Below are positions 59,945-64,000 of a stretch of DNA of 64,000 bases, piece by piece. The stretch is from positions 1 through 64,000 of the forward strand of contig CAJQUW010001719.1 in NCBI GenBank assembly GCA_907163375.1, in the 5' to 3' direction. The notes below the pieces were generated by a model. It made no database searches and was not told the DNA's origin. It worked only from the letters and a program-made list of their open reading frames with translations. This DNA comes from Prostheceraeus crozeri. Its lineage: Eukaryota > Platyhelminthes > Polycladida > Euryleptidae. Made by a program: the position numbers and the translations under genes. Positions within the stretch are counted from its first letter, which is position 1, and the number at the start of each line of letters is the position of its first letter.

Positions 59945-61400
59945 TATTGTGATCGTTTAAGTTAGTATTTAGTTTGAATCTTTCCGCCCGCTCTCTGTCA
60001 AAAAACAGACGAGTTTCTTCCATTTTTGGACGTTGTATGTACAGGTGGATGGATCCATCATCACTGCAGTGCACAGAAAGCCGACATGGACCGAACTTTA
60101 CACTTCTTTTCACAGTTTCGTGTCAAGAAGTTTCAAGATTGGTCTTATTAAGACTCTGACAGTCGGTTTATGCTTTCCAGAGACTCTCTTCGACGAGATA
60201 CAGATCATTTGACGCATTGAGTAGGGATATGTAGCTAGAGTGTCGACTCAAAAAAGTATCTGTACACAGTGAAAATTTTTATATGATAAGATTCAGTTTC
60301 TTGCGGAGATTACGTTCCCGTGGTCCAAAAAATTATTTGGGCAGTTCTAAAAAAGTCAAAATTTTGCCAATTTAAATACTACCGACATGACTCTCCTATA
60401 TAAGTAGTATGAAACAAGTTGGATATCAAGAGGAATGAATATTTGCTAATAATCATCCTAACTAAGCGGAAATTAAGCTGATTACCAAGGGAATTTCATG
60501 ATCCGTTCTATAATGGAAGTCTTGATGAAAAAGTCGCGATATCATTCGTGCTTTCTTGGCTGAAATTTTATATTTTTAATTCATGAAAGCAATAGCAAGT
60601 CATCGAGTTGCCAATTTAACAAATATAACCTCTCCAAGGCTGTCATGACGCGGACAATCTGTAAAATAATATCGTTGCCTTCTGCGTTATACCTTCGTGA
60701 TCAGTCAATTCCGTTGTAATTTCTTCAAACTGCATAAATGTGTAAATCTCACATTTTGAAACAAATCCGACTGTATCTCCCTTGAGTTCATTTAATAAAA
60801 CCGAAAGTGTATACACATTGGGGATTTAATAAATGCGGAGTTACCACTCTACCTAACAAACTTACTCTATGATTTGACGTACTTTCTTAAAGAGTGGATG
60901 CCTCACATTTCTCCTTAATGAGTACACGATACCTCCAAAGTGCAAAGACATCGAGTTTGGTCCTGAACTTAAGCCTATTTCTGTGTATATTCCTTTCATA
61001 GGTGACGAAGCTCTGTCTTTTGTGAAGTCCTCTCTGAAGAGTATTTAAGTGTTTACACTGTTTTTTTTCCCTCGGCGCATTCCTGTCTTTCGTGTGTACC
61101 TGCGGTATGTTGACAGAACAGGCCGCAGCCTTGGGATTCGAATCAAGGAACATGTTCCTAAGTGGCTTCTTGAAGGTCATCAGCGTCCACCACGTAGTTC
61201 TCTTCCTCCCCAGAATGCCATCACACGTCACTTGATAACTTGTAGATGTGACGTCAATGACAGACAATTTTGCTGTGCTATTTACATAGCGTCACTTAAA
61301 CATTTCACGTTGTCTGGAAGCTCTGGCTATCAAAATAATTGCTCCAGATGTCTGCATTCAGAAGGAATTCGTCACAGGTTTATTGTTACCGTGGTGAAAG
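59945..61400 (+). mobile_element. Penelope-like retroelement fossil, split by MITE
   Basis: The upstream part (59945-60214) has a VDGSIITAVHRKPTWTELY block and an IGLIKTLTVGLCFPETLF block, the Penelope reverse-transcriptase end. The CATAGAG MITE intervenes (60215-60871). The downstream part has VYIPFIGDEALSF and a GIY-YIG-like stretch (VDRTGRSLGIRIKEHVPKW, then QNAITRHLI). The element is broken and 5'-truncated. An old fossil, antisense to the host gene. Confidence 0.7.
60215..60871. mobile_element. CATAGAG MITE, copy 3
   Basis: A 657-bp copy in the opposite orientation to copies 1 and 2, with an exact 8-bp duplication ATTTGACG (60207-60214, 60872-60879). This exact duplication identifies the family as hAT-type. 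It lies inside the Penelope-like fossil and also shows the Harbinger's empty site near 60470. Confidence 0.88.
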
Positions 61401-63684
61401 AATTGTGAGTTGTTGTCCACCGTTTCAATTTTATCAAATTTTATCGTGTAATTTATCGCGTTTATCGAGCGGGCGAAAAGCTTCGTGCATGCTACATGCC
61501 ATTTAAAAAATTGTAAAGATTTACTGGTGTCTTTGGTTCTTACACAAATTAGGTTTTAGTACAATAACTCCCTACTAGATGGCTACAATGCAATCTTTGA
61601 ATACATCAACTTTATGGCTTCAGCCTTTACTTGCAATATCATTTACGAGGGGAATGCGAGCGCATTCACCGAGTCAACTGAAAAGCGCTGATCCACGTCA
61701 GATTGTCCTTCCAAAATTGGATTAAAGTGAATTAATCTTTCATATCTAGTGGGCTTGAAATGCATTTGTGCAATGATGCTATTCCTCACCATCTTCTAGC
61801 ATAAGTTAGACCCAAACGAGTAGCTGAATTGGAGTTTCTTATGATCAGACATTAATACAGGGCACAACAACGTAATAAATAGCGAAAGTTGTCTTCTGAT
61901 GCCAGCAATCTAAAAATCATATTGGGATATACTGTGCATCTTCATCCAAGAGTCGATCTCATTGTAAAGTTAAGCTTTATTCAGCAATTATAGCAAGAGC
62001 AACTGCATTTTGATATAATCGGGAAAAATTACAAAATGTTACGTTCAGGATGAAGTGATTGTTCATTAGCTGACATTTCTTATAAATACAATATATACCG
62101 TATTTCTTTGAATATCAGACGCCCTTGAATAAGGGACGCCCTCGAATAAGAGACGCATCCGTGAGAGGAAAAAATTTAATAAGAGACGCCCTTGAATAAG
62201 AGACGCATGTACAAAAAATATAGACTGCTATAGACATATTACATGCAGGCTATTGTAATGTGGTAGCTACATCCGCCTGAGCGATTATTAGGCCTACTTA
62301 TCTTAGTAAAATAAGTCTGTCTACTAGTAAATACCGGGTATCATGACCAATATTGTATAATATATAAGGCTTCTTGTTGTTGCACATGCAGTACATGCAT
62401 GTTGTACATGCGTACATGCAGGCCTACTTAAGGTTACTTCATCTACCATTTAAGGAGGCATTATACGGTAGCTTCCTTTGCATTTGGAGTCATGTACCGG
62501 TCGGTAACTTTTGCTGTAAATACTATTTGATTATCGGTAAATTCAGATCTAGTCTACATGTATAGTGGCCAACATGTACTGGTATATGAATGTATTAAAT
62601 GAGTCTACAAGATATGCTACTACAAACCATAAAACTCCTTTCATTTCCAAAATATCTGAATTATGATAAAGCGTATATATGTAAGAAAAATTACTGGAGA
62701 AATTTGCCCATGACATAGGCGTAAGTGAGGAATGCAAAGGTTACCTAAGAGAATAGTAGCAAAAAACTAAGACATCTTTTTCTAATGAAAGAATGAAAAC
62801 TTGAACATTTGATAAATAAGAGACGCCCTTGAATAAGAGACGCCCCTGAATAAGAGACGCATCAATCAGGAATCTGAAAAAAATAAGAGACGCGTCTCTT
62901 ATTCAAAGAATACGGTATTTTAAAGCATTGATTACATGGCCATCATTTGTTGGTAAATAATTCCTCTCTGATCGAGCATTATGCAACACACTGAATTGAC
63001 TTTTATACCGCATTTCATGTCATAGTACTTATAAGTACCTTTTCCCAAGGCTAAAACTGGAAAAGCAAAGGCAACAGAATACATCAATCCAAATTATATC
63101 ATGATTGAGCAGTAGCAACATGTGAAAAACATTGTACAATCCGATACAAAGTCAAAAGCTTTACATATTTCCAAAACTGAAAATGTGCCTTTACCTCGTG
63201 AAAGTGCTTGTAATAGCTAACTCTTACGTAATAGCTAATGCAGCAATCCAATATTATTGTTCCGAAACTTGTGCGATTTCAAAATCTAACTTCATAACAT
63301 TCACATAACTTAAATAAACTTACCTATCAAGAAATATAGCTGAAAGAAATTGAGTTAGTTATTAGATTGCCGATGTTGTAGTAATGGTGCGCAAATAAAA
63401 AAAAATGAGATAAGATAAAAGCAAGTTATTGCAACAAATATGATATAAATTTACAAGAATTGCTGTAATTGCAAGAATATAATACTTGTCTGAAACACTT
63501 TTTCAATATCTTTGTAATGTGAAAATAAATCTGGTGGCGAACTTCTATTCGGCCTACTGTGAATTCAACACTTCATGCCCTCGCTCATTCACTTCTTAAT
63601 TTATTTTTCTCGCAGGATTGTGAAGATTGTGTTTCTTTCCATTTCTATATCATACAATGCAACATGCATGAGCATAGAAATACG
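61401..63684. other. Region where upstream host exons are expected
   Basis: The gene needs at least one exon to the right of 59713. No longer EF-hand-coding stretch was seen. Two very short splice-bounded segments on the minus strand (63039-63056 and 63324-63339) are possible microexons. The TIR element at 62096-62917 fills the middle. Confidence 0.3.
62096..62917. mobile_element. TIR element with GAATAAGAGACGC repeats
   Basis: The ends TACCGTATTTCTTTGAATA and the inverse (TATTCAAAGAATACGGTA) are about 820 bp apart, with TA at both outer edges. Both subterminal regions have direct repeats of CCTTGAATAAGAGACGC (three or more on each side). No transposase recognised. Non-autonomous, superfamily undetermined. 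Confidence 0.78.
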
Positions 63685-63872
63685 CGCTCTCATTGGCTAA
63701 TGATGCACACGCTTTGATCGTTTTCACCAGGCGTGTGAGACCATATTCGAAGGCCGTCTTGAAGTCAGCACATTCGACTGCAATTAAGTTAACTTGGCAG
63801 TCAGGTATCGAACGCTGCCTGTTCAGGGTGACTACGAGAACTGAAGAAGCTCAACGATCACATGTGATCACG

Positions 63873-64000
63873 ATGCTCAAGGAGGTAGCTCACAGCACAG
63901 CTGTTATCCCGAGCGCGAAGTTTCGCAGCAGCTCTAGCATCCCAAACCTTTGGCCGTCAACGAATATCAATGTGGGACGAGCGTCGCATCAGCCGTACTC
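63873..64000 (+). CDS. Possible first exon of a divergent gene (runs off the edge)
   Basis: From an ATG at 63873 the plus strand is open to the window end: MLKEVAHSTAVIPSAKFRSS, then SSIPNLWPSTNINVGRASHQ. The frame is also open upstream to about 63685. GC content and CpG count rise from about 63700, which is unlike the introns. A two-codon ATG-TGA lies at 63862. The Ser/Arg-rich start suggests a disordered N-terminus. No family recognised. It would be head-to-head with the host gene. Confidence 0.35.
   Translation, partial: MLKEVAHSTAVIPSAKFRSSSSIPNLWPSTNINVGRASHQPY

Noticed and set aside
63185-63215. Segment before a GTAAAG donor that could read YYKHFHE and join exon A in phase
   Set aside because: No acceptable acceptor or polypyrimidine tract lies upstream, and in-frame sequence further back is repetitive. 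Not strong enough to call.

Overview
This is AT-rich animal nuclear DNA, most likely from a marine invertebrate. The reasons are one very long gene with GT-AG introns, EF-hand exons of a family found in ciliated animals, Penelope-like, RTE-like and other LINE retroelements, mariner, Harbinger, Tc1 and hAT DNA transposons, a tRNA-derived SINE, and no bacterial gene organisation. The exact phylum cannot be told from the sequence.

Host gene. One minus-strand gene fills almost the whole window. I could place 18 coding exons between 59713 (most upstream) and 898 (most downstream). All are flanked by AG/GT splice sites and their phases join without a break into 3,501 coding bases (1,167 codons). 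The product is a chain of EF-hand motifs with the layout of EFCAB6 (EF-hand calcium-binding domain protein 6). Both gene ends are missing: the first exon found begins inside an EF-hand loop, and the last ends at a splice donor at 897, so the 3' part lies left of the window. At the right edge an open plus-strand frame (start codon at 63873) may be the first exon of a divergent neighbour.

Introns, left to right. 0-13 kb: hAT transposase remnant, a terminal-inverted-repeat (TIR) element, a SINE, an inverted pair of Penelope 3' ends, a Tc1 remnant, a Penelope fossil split by a MITE, a long foldback and a first copy of a 600-bp hAT-type MITE. 14.8-19.9 kb: a three-level nest, with a CATAGAG-ended MITE holding a 4.2-kb Harbinger whose transposase gene holds a 748-bp foldback. 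20-27 kb: a hAT-type MITE, a foldback and four exons. 27.3-30.2 kb: a 17-bp minisatellite of about 169 units, followed by an (AT)n tract. 31-46 kb: MITE-in-MITE self-insertion, further MITE copies, several exons, and a LINE end. 46.8-54 kb: a LINE split by a Penelope fossil, a 43-bp double-TIR insertion and an RTE-like LINE end. 54.9-57.6 kb: a MITE next to a mariner (DD41D) with an uninterrupted transposase and matching TIRs. 58-64 kb: five exons, a Penelope fossil split by a MITE, a TIR element with GACGC-type internal repeats, and the right-edge open frame.

How it fits together. The host gene is the only well-supported cellular gene. Everything else is intronic: repeated insertion of transposons and fossil retroelements has expanded the introns (the largest found is about 12.7 kb) while leaving every exon junction usable. 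Because the introns are transcribed from the minus strand, the foldback elements would be copied into pre-mRNA as long hairpins.
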